Source: Pedobacter sp. ASV17
Lineage (GTDB): Bacteria > Bacteroidota > Bacteroidia > Sphingobacteriales > Sphingobacteriaceae
DNA: 43,626 nt
Direction of reading: 5' to 3'
Assembly (NCBI RefSeq): GCF_016429065.1
Contig: NZ_JAELTX010000030.1
Location: 1-43,626 of the forward strand
A program made the translations under genes and the position numbers. Positions 35,186 through 43,603 of the stretch are shown piece after piece. The notes beneath the pieces were generated by a model that saw nothing but the letters and a program-made list of their open reading frames with translations, was not told the origin of the DNA and searched no databases. Position 1 is the first letter of the stretch. Every line of letters starts with the position of its first letter.

Positions 35186-37144
35186 ATGAAACAAATCTAC
35201 CACCTAATGGTCTCACGTGTTGTTTTTATCCTTGTCTTATTGGTAGGCTTGGGCAATGCACAGGCACAGGATCAGGTCAAAAATGAACGTTTACAACAAA
35301 TAGAGAACAGGCTTAAAGTGCTTTCGGTTAGCGTTCCAGGGCTTAACCAAAAAGTACAGTTTTCTATGTCGGGCGCTAACGCTGCCGAATTTTTAAAGGC
35401 TTTAGCACAAACCAACAATCTCAATATCAATATTGATCCACAATTAAATTTTAAGGTATACAATAACTTTACCAACGAAACGGCCTTAAACATCCTTTTA
35501 TTTTTGGCCAAGGAGTACGATTTGGATATCAATATTATTGGTTCCATCATGTCTATTACCAAGGTAGCAGCCCCAAAACAGGTAGTGGTGCCAAGAAGTA
35601 TCAGGGTCAATTATAATTCCACTACAGATCAATTGGGCTTTGAGCTGAGCAATGATACCTTGGCAGCGGTAGCCAAAAAAATCAGTCAGGTATCGCAAAA
35701 AAATGTAGTGGTACCTACCACTTTGCTTAACAAAACTGTTTCGGCTTTTATTGCCGCCGCTCCATTTGAAACCGCATTGGATAAAATGGCTTACGCCAAT
35801 GGTTTAAAGATGAATAAAACTTCCGACAACGTCTATATTTTTCAGGCTTTGGGCGAAGGTGAGGAGTTATATATTACGGGCGATAATAATACCGCTGTAA
35901 AACGAAATAACCGTCCACAAGCCGCTGGTGCAAGTGGCGCACAGGGTGGAGGTTTTAACCTAACCAGTAGAAAAGATGCCAAGGGCGATAAGTTACTGAG
36001 TGTTGATGCCTTAAATACACCGATTATCGATTTGATCAAAACGGCTTCTACAGAGGCTGGTGCCAATTACTTTATCTACTCGGATATGAAAGGCAGCGTA
36101 ACCACCCGTTTAAACAACATTACGTTTGATCACTTTCTGACCTCGCTTTTACAAGGTACCGAATACACCTACAAAAGAGAGGCAGGGGTTTATTTAATTG
36201 GCGATAGACGCTTGGAAGGTCTGCGTTCACACCGTATTGTACAATTGCAACATCGTTCTTTGGATACCATTCAAATGATGATTCCTACCGAATGGAAAAA
36301 GGGTGTAGAGATTAAGGAATTTAGAGAACAGAATACCATTTTGTTGGCAGGATCGGCCCCGCAAATCAACGAAATAGAGAACTACATTCGCCAGATAGAC
36401 CGCGTAGTGCCTATGGTACTCATTGAAGTGACTTTGGTAGATGTAAGAAAAGGCAAGACCGTAAAAACGGGAATTTCTGCAGGAGTTTCGGATAGTGTGC
36501 GTACAGGAGGAACCATTTTGCCAGGTATCGACTATACTTTTGGAGCCAATTCCATCAACGACTTTCTTTCCCGATTGGGGAGTAATAATTCCATCAATTT
36601 AGGCAGGGTAACCCCTAATTTTTATGTGAGGCTTAGTGCATTGGAAGCCAATTCCAATGTCGAAATTCGTTCGGTTCCAAAGCTATCTACCTTAAATGGT
36701 CATTCGGCTAACTTAAGCATTGGAAGTTCACGTTATTACAGCCAACGTACACAAAATGTAATTCCTTCGTTAAATGCCCAAACGGTAGTGACCGAGCAGT
36801 TTACAGAAGTAAATGCCAATTTAGAAATAGACATTAGACCGGTAGTTTCGGGCGACGACCAGGTGACGCTGAACATCAAGGTAAATATCTCCGATTTTAT
36901 TGGTAATCCACCATTAAATGCACCACCGCCAAAAGCCACCAGTAAGTTTACTTCGCTCATTAGGGCTAAAAATGAAGACATGATTGTACTGGGAGGTTTG
37001 GAGCGTACCGAAAAAACAGAATCAGCATCAGGAGTGCCTTTACTTTCTCGTATTCCTATCATCAAATGGCTTTTTAGCAGTAGAGAGAAAAGCAATAACA
37101 AAGTGGTCACCTTGGTTTTTATTAAACCTACTATTTTGTATTAA
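35186..37144 (+). CDS. gspD: Secretin GspD/PilQ
   Basis: A 652-residue outer-membrane channel. Signal peptide about 1-27 (GNAQAQD). An STN/N0-like domain is at about 57-125, and further N domains run to about 400, including a Gly/Asn/Arg-rich linker near 230-255 (RNNRPQAAGASGAQGGG). The secretin domain is C-terminal (about 405-652), with VLIEVTLVDV, VRSVPKLSTLNG-like strands and the signature GVPLLSRIPIIKWLFSS at 616-632, then a final VTLVFIKPTIL. No S-domain for a pilotin is visible after it; the chain ends right at the last strand. The FN3 lipoprotein at 5532 could be its outer-membrane partner. Confidence 0.9.
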   Translation: MKQIYHLMVSRVVFILVLLVGLGNAQAQDQVKNERLQQIENRLKVLSVSVPGLNQKVQFSMSGANAAEFLKALAQTNNLNINIDPQLNFKVYNNFTNETALNILLFLAKEYDLDINIIGSIMSITKVAAPKQVVVPRSIRVNYNSTTDQLGFELSNDTLAAVAKKISQVSQKNVVVPTTLLNKTVSAFIAAAPFETALDKMAYANGLKMNKTSDNVYIFQALGEGEELYITGDNNTAVKRNNRPQAAGASGAQGGGFNLTSRKDAKGDKLLSVDALNTPIIDLIKTASTEAGANYFIYSDMKGSVTTRLNNITFDHFLTSLLQGTEYTYKREAGVYLIGDRRLEGLRSHRIVQLQHRSLDTIQMMIPTEWKKGVEIKEFREQNTILLAGSAPQINEIENYIRQIDRVVPMVLIEVTLVDVRKGKTVKTGISAGVSDSVRTGGTILPGIDYTFGANSINDFLSRLGSNNSINLGRVTPNFYVRLSALEANSNVEIRSVPKLSTLNGHSANLSIGSSRYYSQRTQNVIPSLNAQTVVTEQFTEVNANLEIDIRPVVSGDDQVTLNIKVNISDFIGNPPLNAPPPKATSKFTSLIRAKNEDMIVLGGLERTEKTESASGVPLLSRIPIIKWLFSSREKSNNKVVTLVFIKPTILY

Positions 37145-37146
37145 GG

Positions 37147-38340
37147 ATGTTGGGAGATGCTTTCACAAAAGTTATAGGTTTTACCTTACACCATCATGGT
37201 GATCACCAATTTAGTGGTCGTTACTGCCAGCTGGAGCGCAAGGGGAACGAAGTGCTCATTGGTGAAAAGAAAATAGTAGAAGGTAATTTGGTAAAGATAT
37301 TAGAATCGTTACCACGAAAAATGCCTGTTGCCTTGGTCATCTCAGGAAAGGGTATCATCCATAAAAATATGGAAATTGCCGATGGAGAAGAAGATGCCGA
37401 TAAGAATTTTCGCTTGGTGTTTCCAAGTATTGAAGCCAATGATTTCTTCGTGCAGCAATACCATCAAGAACGAAGTTTTGTTTTGAGCATTGCCCGTAAA
37501 GACTGGGTGCTAGAACTTTTGGAAAAGCTCAAAAGAGCAGGGATAGAAGTTTGTAGGCTGAGTTTTGGCGGAATGGTAGCTTTGCATATTTTGCCCCAAC
37601 TTAATGTATATGGTGAAGAAGTACAGATAGACGGACATCAGTTTGTGATGACGGATAAACGTTTTCAATCTTACGCTTATAAAACCGAAGCAAAATCAGC
37701 ATTTCCCTTAAAAGTAGGTCAGCAACCTATTGATGAAGAAATGGTGGTAGCCTATGCTGCTGCTTTTCAGCTGTTGCTTTCAGATAAATTGCCTGCTATT
37801 GTAGCTGATGTAGCCGTCATTAACGATGGTTTCGACAAATTGCAGGGAACAGTCCTTTGGAAAAAAAGAGCACTGTTTTTTTTGGGAGGCTTGTTTGCTT
37901 TACTCCTTATTAGCTTTACCTTATTCAGTCATTTTAATCAAGAGAACGAAAAACTGCTTCGCGAAGTAGGGGCTCAAACCGCTAGCGCCGATCAAATGGA
38001 TCTGCTTAAGCAACAGATCAGCAAACAGGAACATCTACTTAAACAGTTAGCTTGGAACGGCGGCTATAATTACGGGTTTTTGGTAAACGAAATAGGGAAG
38101 AGTATGCCAAGACAGTTGAGCCTGCTGGCACTCGCCATCAACGATTTTAAGACAGAAGAAGAGAAGGCTGAACGAAAACCCAACATCAAGATCAAGGGAA
38201 CCACAGCTAATTTGACGGCTGTAAACAATTGGATTTTTGTGTTAAGGGAAAAAGCTTGGGTAAAAAGCGCCAAGCTAGTTAAGTTTCAGGAAGATCCAGA
38301 AAAGGATAATTATCAGTTTGACATACTTGTAAGCTATTAA
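37147..38340 (+). CDS. GspL / PilM-PilN-like inner-membrane platform protein
   Basis: A 397-residue protein with a cytoplasmic N-terminal part of about 235 residues, one transmembrane helix (about 241-262, LFFLGGLFALLLISF), a coiled coil (about 265-300), and a PilN-like periplasmic domain to the end. The order of cytoplasmic actin-like-sized domain, helix, coiled coil and ferredoxin-like domain is that of GspL, equal to PilM plus PilN in one chain. The cytoplasmic part lacks the phosphate-binding motifs of PilM that I could recognise, so the fold is inferred. It starts 2 nt after the secretin stop. Confidence 0.75.
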   Translation: MLGDAFTKVIGFTLHHHGDHQFSGRYCQLERKGNEVLIGEKKIVEGNLVKILESLPRKMPVALVISGKGIIHKNMEIADGEEDADKNFRLVFPSIEANDFFVQQYHQERSFVLSIARKDWVLELLEKLKRAGIEVCRLSFGGMVALHILPQLNVYGEEVQIDGHQFVMTDKRFQSYAYKTEAKSAFPLKVGQQPIDEEMVVAYAAAFQLLLSDKLPAIVADVAVINDGFDKLQGTVLWKKRALFFLGGLFALLLISFTLFSHFNQENEKLLREVGAQTASADQMDLLKQQISKQEHLLKQLAWNGGYNYGFLVNEIGKSMPRQLSLLALAINDFKTEEEKAERKPNIKIKGTTANLTAVNNWIFVLREKAWVKSAKLVKFQEDPEKDNYQFDILVSY

Positions 38341-38343
38341 ACC

Positions 38344-38880
38344 ATGTGGCATAAATTAGATGATAAAAAGCAAAAAATAGTAGCCATTGTTGCGGCAGTG
38401 CTGGTACTTTATGTGGCTTATGTTTTCTCGTTTAAACATGCCATAGAGGCATATAGCTTGAATAAAAATTTAAAAAAAGAAGCTTCTTTGCAAATGCAAG
38501 ATGCTGCCTACCCGCATCTCAACAAAAAATACAACTTCTACCAAAAAGTGCTTACCGACTATAGGGTGAAAAAAGAGGAGATGGACACTAAAGTATGGCA
38601 ATCCGTATCAGACATGGCGGTTTCGCAGCAAGTGAAAATCAGCTATAATCCTATGCCGCAAGTGGCGGATACCGCAAGTAATCCAACGGCTATTCGTCAG
38701 CAGCAATTTATATTTAGGGGCAGTTATTTTAATATGGTAAAGTTATTGGACACTTTAAGTAAAAGTGATGGCTTGGGCAAAATAGCGCAATTGACCATTA
38801 CTTCGCCTAAGAGCGAAGGTCCAAAAGGAAACGATCAAGCGCTCAGTATGCAGTTGGGCCTAAGTGCGGTGGAACGTTAA
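38344..38880 (+). CDS. GspM/PilO-like platform protein
   Basis: A 178-residue protein with a short cytoplasmic start (MWHKLDDKKQK), one helix (about 12-29), a coiled coil (about 35-80) and a small C-terminal alpha/beta domain (about 95-178). This is the GspM/PilO plan, and it follows the GspL-like gene by 3 nt, as expected for the pair that forms the inner-membrane platform dimer. It is the last gene of the second half of the system; 239 nt of apparently empty AT-rich DNA follow. Confidence 0.7.
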   Translation: MWHKLDDKKQKIVAIVAAVLVLYVAYVFSFKHAIEAYSLNKNLKKEASLQMQDAAYPHLNKKYNFYQKVLTDYRVKKEEMDTKVWQSVSDMAVSQQVKISYNPMPQVADTASNPTAIRQQQFIFRGSYFNMVKLLDTLSKSDGLGKIAQLTITSPKSEGPKGNDQALSMQLGLSAVER

Positions 38881-39119
38881 TCAATGGCTTGAGGCTTAGT
38901 TGATAAGCTTTAATTTTTGATGAAATAAAATTGCAGTCGAAGTTTAAAATACTTAACTTCAATGCACATAAACCAACGCTTCTAACTATGAAAAAAAATG
39001 CTCTTCTAATCCAATAATCTCTTGGCTTTTACCAATATGCAAGTATCCATCTGGATCAACTTGTGGCTTACGCTTGTTCTCAATTTTAAAATCTTCAATA
39101 CATCAAAAAATAAAAATCG

Positions 39120-40172
39120 ATGAAAAAACTATTATTATTATTTCTTGGCTTAAGCTTATCATTCCAAGTGTTATCACAAAATTTATTGGACCTTCAGCAC
39201 TGGAAAGTGGGGCAGGGAAGTATAGGCGGCTTCAATGTAAACGGTGCTGCGGAAGAAAACTTTAGGGAATGGGGCATAGGACCGCATGGTGACAGGGTCG
39301 TTTTATGGAAAGCTATTCCTGATGGGGTAAGCTATCCAGATGGGGGATGGAATTCAAGCAACATTAACATTGACCATCAAAAAATGCATCGATTTACGGT
39401 TTGGATGAAGAAAACAAATTCTAATGATGGTTATTCTTATTTTGGATGTCAAGATGCACTGTATTTAGATAATTCAACTGCTGGAAATCCTTATTTCTGG
39501 AATGGTGATCTTCCAGAATTAGATAAGTGGTACTTATTGGTGGCCTATGTTCACGCAAGTGATGATACTTCAACAGAAAGTTATGGGGGTATTTACGATG
39601 GTGCTACTGGGCAGAAAGTAGTAAATATAATCGATTATAAGTTTCCTGTTGGAGCTACTTCGGCAGTACACCGAGCTTATTTATATTATGATACTAATGT
39701 AAACGACCGCCAATATTTTTATGCGCCAAGGGTAGATGTGGTGAATGGTGATGAACCTGGTCTTTCGGCTTTGTTGGGAATAAATACCGCTGCAAATAAT
39801 CTTCATTATTTTTCAGGAAACGTTGGAATTAAAACACCTACACCACGAGATTACGAATTGGCGGTGAACGGTAAAATCAGAGCAAAGGAAATTAAGGTAG
39901 AGACTGCTAACTGGCCAGATTATGTTTTCAAACCCGATTATAAGTTAAACACTTTGCCAGAGTTGGAGACCTTTATCAAAGCTAATGGACACTTGCCCGA
40001 AGTTCCTGCAGCTGCACAAATCGAAAAAGAAGGCGTAGCCTTGGGGGAACTGAACAAGATCTTATTGAAGAAAATAGAAGAGCTGACGCTGCATTTGATT
40101 GAAAAGGATAAGGAAGTAAAAGATCTCAAAAAACTAATCTTAGAAGTACAACAAAAAATAAATAAAAATTAG
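39120..40172 (+). CDS. Exported fibre protein with lectin-like N-terminal domain (paralogue 5)
   Basis: A 350-residue protein with a signal peptide (about 1-19, FQVLSQ). Residues about 20-225 form one private, aromatic-rich beta domain (WKVGQGSIGGFNVNG, HRFTVWMKK, NGDLPELDKWYLLVAYVH), like a concanavalin/jelly-roll carbohydrate-binding domain seen in tail fibres. The common C-terminal domain (about 240-310) is more diverged than in paralogues 1-4 (KPDYKLNTLPELETFIKANG), and a coiled coil ends the chain. A sugar-binding head on the common stalk suggests that paralogues differ in what they bind. Followed after 1 nt by paralogue 6. Confidence 0.75.
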   Translation: MKKLLLLFLGLSLSFQVLSQNLLDLQHWKVGQGSIGGFNVNGAAEENFREWGIGPHGDRVVLWKAIPDGVSYPDGGWNSSNINIDHQKMHRFTVWMKKTNSNDGYSYFGCQDALYLDNSTAGNPYFWNGDLPELDKWYLLVAYVHASDDTSTESYGGIYDGATGQKVVNIIDYKFPVGATSAVHRAYLYYDTNVNDRQYFYAPRVDVVNGDEPGLSALLGINTAANNLHYFSGNVGIKTPTPRDYELAVNGKIRAKEIKVETANWPDYVFKPDYKLNTLPELETFIKANGHLPEVPAAAQIEKEGVALGELNKILLKKIEELTLHLIEKDKEVKDLKKLILEVQQKINKN

Positions 40173-40173
40173 C

Positions 40174-41124
40174 ATGAAAGCATTTATCAAAAAAATAGTT
40201 CTAATAGTCCCTTTAATTTCATTCTGCCAACTTGTTTTTGCACAGACAACAGTTGATATAAATGTTGGTGGCGATTTGGATAAGTTCTATCCAGTTACTT
40301 TTTCAGATGCGAATTGGTTTGAGCATTATGAAACTACTTTATATATTGGTCGTTCTGATGTACATATGAATTCAAACTGGCGTGGATCTTTAATTTCTAC
40401 TTTTAAATATCACACATTTAGTTATGGGCACGGTTCAAATTTCATTTCGGCAGATATCCAAAGCTCGAAATTATTTATTGCTGGTTGGGCAGATGCTACT
40501 GCGTTAGGAGGAAGAGAGATAGTCGTATGGTTAAAAGGTGGTGGAACTCTGTACCGTATTCATTCTGAGCAGACAGTAACTTACGCTGTTTACGATGGTG
40601 TCCAAAACCCGTTGCCTTACGTACAACCTGGAGGTATCACTAGAAACTTTTTGTCTCAGCCAGAACCTTATGCAATTACTGACACAAAATATGTAAATAG
40701 TAACATGAATATCAGTGGTGATCTTTATGTTGATCTAAACGTAGGTATTGGAACGTTAACTCCCCAAGAAAAACTTTCTGTAAATGGTAAAATACGGGCT
40801 AAGGAAATCAAAGTAGAAGCTACTAATTGGCCAGACTATGTATTTAAACAAAATTACGATTTGATGCCACTGCAACAATTAGAAACTTATATCAAAGCTA
40901 ATGGCCACTTGCCTGGAGTACCCTCTGCACAAAAAGCGCAACAGGAAGGGGTTGAACTTGGAGAAATGAATAAGATTTTACTGAAAAAGATTGAGGAGTT
41001 GACTTTGCATTTGATAGAGAAGGATAAGCAATTAACGAAAGAAATAGAAGAGAATAAAAAGCGAGATATAAAAATATACGAGTTACAGAAGGCTATTAAA
41101 AAGAATAACTTAAATCAAATTTAA
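40174..41124 (+). CDS. Exported fibre protein (paralogue 6)
   Basis: A 316-residue protein with a signal peptide (about 1-23, QLVFAQ), a private N-terminal part of about 175 residues (DINVGGDLDKFYPVTFSDAN, GHGSNFISADIQSSKLFIAG, as in phage fibre heads), then the common C-terminal domain and a coiled coil with a basic end. The domain's first half is nearly the same as in paralogues 1-4 and its second half is like paralogue 5 (KANGHLPGVP), another sign of mosaic descent. It ends 8 nt before the short RHS-toxin gene, so fibres and toxin appear co-transcribed here. Confidence 0.75.
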   Translation: MKAFIKKIVLIVPLISFCQLVFAQTTVDINVGGDLDKFYPVTFSDANWFEHYETTLYIGRSDVHMNSNWRGSLISTFKYHTFSYGHGSNFISADIQSSKLFIAGWADATALGGREIVVWLKGGGTLYRIHSEQTVTYAVYDGVQNPLPYVQPGGITRNFLSQPEPYAITDTKYVNSNMNISGDLYVDLNVGIGTLTPQEKLSVNGKIRAKEIKVEATNWPDYVFKQNYDLMPLQQLETYIKANGHLPGVPSAQKAQQEGVELGEMNKILLKKIEELTLHLIEKDKQLTKEIEENKKRDIKIYELQKAIKKNNLNQI

Positions 41125-41132
41125 AACTAACT

Positions 41133-41987
41133 ATGTATCGCAATACTTTAAAAGTAACAATAGTCTTTGCTCTATTGGTTGTTCTTTCTAAAAACTCCCT
41201 CTTAGCTCAACAATTATACACGCCCGAAACTAATCGGTTTATACCTCCATCGCCTACTGCTGCTTCTTTAGGCAAGTACGGTGAGTTTCCCATAAACTTA
41301 TATAGTGGTTTAATAAATATCGGAGAACACCTATATACAATTAAAAGCGGGTCTCTTAGTATGGATATTTCTTTATCTTACCATCATGGAGGTAATAGAC
41401 CATCTGATATTCCTGGATGGGTGGGCTTAGGCTTTAGTTTAAATGCTGGCGGAGTGATTACGAGAAATGTAAATGGACTACCAGATGATAAGCCTGGGGG
41501 ATACTATACTAGTAGCGATAAGTTAGAAAAAACAGTATCTAAGATTCCTGTTGTTGGAAGTGCCCTGAAAGTAATGAAAAATGCAAGTCCAGGGGTGGGT
41601 AAGAAAGCGAATTATCTAGGAGTGGTAATAGCAGCCGGGGAAGGTATGATTGAGGCAACGACGCTTGGGGCGGTAAAAAAAACTGGCTATAATGCCCTTT
41701 TGGAAGGCGTTAGGATAGTCAACGGAGTACTTCAACTTGATGAATTGTTCGGCCCCAACCAACTAAAAGCTGAGGGTGGAGAGCCCGATGGGAAACTGAG
41801 TCGTATTTCGACAGGTGAAATCAATGAAATGAAAGGTAATGGTTTTGACCCACACGGTGAAAAACCTAAGCAAAATGGTCCTGGAGGCAAAATAGATATT
41901 TGGAAAGACTCTAAGGGCTTTATGTTCTTTAAAACTGAAAAAGGAGCCCCCCAGCCGTTGTATGAAAATATAAGTACATATTTATAA
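41133..41987 (+). CDS. Short exported RHS-N / type-33-like toxin fusion
   Basis: A 284-residue protein. Residues 1-26 are a signal peptide. Residues about 27-125 are the same start as in the large RHS shell genes (PPSPTAASLGKYGEFPINLY, YHHGGNRP, GWVGLGFSLNAGGVITRN). At about 125 it jumps to a hydrophobic linker (SKIPVVGSALKVMKN to VLQLDELFG) and then to a tip at about 226-284: STGEINEMKGNGFDPHGEKP, IDIWKDSKGFMFFKT, a final NI motif. That pattern matches polymorphic toxin type 33 as I recall it. All RHS repeats and the core are absent, so the carrier has been deleted in frame or this is a minimal toxin. The DUF4279 gene follows after 2 nt. Confidence 0.75.
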   Translation: MYRNTLKVTIVFALLVVLSKNSLLAQQLYTPETNRFIPPSPTAASLGKYGEFPINLYSGLINIGEHLYTIKSGSLSMDISLSYHHGGNRPSDIPGWVGLGFSLNAGGVITRNVNGLPDDKPGGYYTSSDKLEKTVSKIPVVGSALKVMKNASPGVGKKANYLGVVIAAGEGMIEATTLGAVKKTGYNALLEGVRIVNGVLQLDELFGPNQLKAEGGEPDGKLSRISTGEINEMKGNGFDPHGEKPKQNGPGGKIDIWKDSKGFMFFKTEKGAPQPLYENISTYL

Positions 41988-41989
41988 GT

Positions 41990-42430
41990 ATGGAAGAAAT
42001 AGTTAAAAATAATGAATACGGATGTGCGCTCTATATCAATTCGGCTGATGACCATCCAGATATAGTATCAAAAATGCTTGGAGTGACGCCCTCTGAAATT
42101 GTAATCAAGGGAACCCAAAAAGTTACTTCAACCAATAGGCTTATAGAGGGTCAATTCTACGATTATAACTTGTGGACACTCAAAATACCTCGAAAAAACT
42201 ATGCAAATGATATTTATCTAAACAATCCGTTAGAAGAGCTACTTAAAATATTAAGACAAAAGGAAAGATTTTTTGTCGATGTATTCAAAAAATACCCCGT
42301 TAGATATATCTCCTGTTACGCTTATTTTTATGATTTCAACCCCTATTTTCTTCTAGATAAGGCCCTTATAAAGGACCTGTCAGTGTTTGACATAGATTTG
42401 GAATTCGATCTTTATTATTTTTCCGAATAG
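41990..42430 (+). CDS. DUF4279 domain protein, candidate immunity to the type-33-like toxin
   Basis: A 146-residue cytoplasmic protein starting 2 nt after the toxin stop. It has the same DUF4279 landmarks as its paralogue at 2181-2648: NEYGCALYI, DDHP, a KGT motif, NLWTLKI, NNPLEELLKIL, CYAYFYDFNPYF and a terminal LEFDLYYF strand. The cytoplasmic location suits a toxin tip that acts inside the target cell. Its tie to the toxin is by position and by the usual association of this domain with polymorphic toxins. Confidence 0.8.
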   Translation: MEEIVKNNEYGCALYINSADDHPDIVSKMLGVTPSEIVIKGTQKVTSTNRLIEGQFYDYNLWTLKIPRKNYANDIYLNNPLEELLKILRQKERFFVDVFKKYPVRYISCYAYFYDFNPYFLLDKALIKDLSVFDIDLEFDLYYFSE

Positions 42431-42447
42431 TTTAATTTTATTTGCCT

Positions 42448-42526
42448 CCCCTTCTAGCGCAAGCATTAGTGTAATGGTGCTTGTGCGCTAATGATAGTCA
42501 CAAGCGGACGCTTGCGCTAGAAGGGG
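42448..42526 (+). repeat. Dispersed palindromic repeat, family B (best-preserved copy, 79 bp)
   Basis: The ends CCCCTTCTAGCGCAAGC (42448-42464) and GCTTGCGCTAGAAGGGG (42510-42526) are perfect 17-bp inverted repeats. A second inner palindrome reads GCAAGCATTA...TGGTGCTTGTGC. TTAATTTTA occurs on both sides (42432-42440 and 42527-42535). It lacks coding capacity. It lies just after the toxin/immunity pair. Confidence 0.9.
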
Positions 42527-42599
42527 TTAATTTTAAAAATTATAGTAGCATAACTTTATCGCCAAAAGGTTCACCTGTAACATTAAATAAATAATAGTT

Positions 42600-43085
42600 A
42601 TGAAATTTTTGATCATATTAGGTTTGATGTGTTTTAATGTAAAATTGATTAACGCCCAAGGGATAGGGCCAAAACCAGAACCTAAAATAATAAGTGTGCC
42701 AATATTTTTAGATAGTCTTTCATTAAACAAAGATTTAAGTAATATGAAAGAGCTTAAAAAGTTATATGCATATTTTAAAAAGAGGAAAAATAGTCTTGGT
42801 ACTTTATTACAGTATTACTACAAGATTGATACTTTAGGGGGTATGACAATTAGAAAAGAGAAGCAAAATAAACAGATTGACCATTATGTTTACCAAAAAT
42901 TTTCAAAATATCGTTGGATACCCGCCCATTTATTAAATGATAAGAGAACTCTAGTTGAAACAGCTGGCTTGCTACAGATTTATGTCAATATAGATACTCA
43001 AGATATCATTTGTTATTTGGTGGTTTTGAATGAAAGGAACTATAAAGTTTTTAAGCACAGGATAGATATGTCGACCAAACATTAA
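42600..43085 (+). CDS. Hypothetical exported protein, TonB-C-like pattern
   Basis: A 161-residue protein with a signal peptide (about 1-19, KLINAQ). The body is basic with a pattern YQKFSKYRWIPAHLL followed by a strand LLQIYVNIDTQD, and ends with a basic tail. The next locus (43106-43594, read through its stop) has the same KYKWKPA step and a following strand, so the two are paralogues. The W-x-PA and final strand recall TonB C-terminal-like folds, but no such domain can be proven. Possibly an immunity-type gene carried with the toxin locus. Confidence 0.6.
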   Translation: MKFLIILGLMCFNVKLINAQGIGPKPEPKIISVPIFLDSLSLNKDLSNMKELKKLYAYFKKRKNSLGTLLQYYYKIDTLGGMTIRKEKQNKQIDHYVYQKFSKYRWIPAHLLNDKRTLVETAGLLQIYVNIDTQDIICYLVVLNERNYKVFKHRIDMSTKH

Positions 43086-43105
43086 GGTTAAGCGATCAAA
43101 AAAAT

Positions 43106-43594
43106 ATGAAACTTTTTTTGACTTTATTTATTTTAATCAGTATTTCGGCATGTGCACCAAAAATACCTAAAGCTCAAACACGCCTAAATCTTAAAATGCC
43201 TAGTTTGTTGGATATGAAACGATTTAGGTCCGACCTACCTTTAGTTCAATTAAGAGATATTAGATCAAAAGCTAAAGAAGATGAAATACTCACACCCAAT
43301 TTAACTTATTCTTTTATCATTAATGAAAATGGTGATGTGATTAGCGGAAAATAGAATAATGCTCTTAAAGAATACTATGATAAGATATTTAACAAATATA
43401 AGTGGAAGCCAGCCATGTATAAAAATACGGGAGAAGTATTATCTGTAGCGGCGGAAATGAATATATATGATAATCCAAATCGTAGTAGGTTTGAACTCAG
43501 CATTAGGTTGATTTACCTGTTAAATAAAGAGAAGGACAAATTGGATGAAATAAATTATGAGGATAATTTGATTTATAGATTCTATTTTAAATAA
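43106..43594 (+). pseudogene. Putative lipoprotein gene interrupted by an in-frame TAG
   Basis: From the ATG at 43106 the leader ends SISAC with Cys at residue 16 (putative lipoprotein), then SFIINENGDVISGK and a TAG at 43352-43354. In the same frame, 79 more codons follow (NNALKEYYDKIFNKYKWKPA, then a strand and a charged end) to a TAA at 43592-43594. The part after the TAG matches the C-terminal half of the intact neighbour at 42600, so the full gene would be about 162 residues, the same size as that neighbour (161). A single substitution to TAG explains the break. Without the second half the product keeps the leader and one strand pair only. Confidence 0.7.
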
Positions 43595-43603
43595 TAGACT
43601 TCT

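Noticed and set aside
38988..39017. Mini-ORF MKKNALLIQ in the gap after the platform genes
   Set aside because: Nine codons only; resembles the first residues of a signal peptide but has no continuation in any frame.
42448..42526. Insertion sequence
   Set aside because: At 79 bp there is no room for a transposase, and no transposase gene was seen in the window; only a non-autonomous element is possible.
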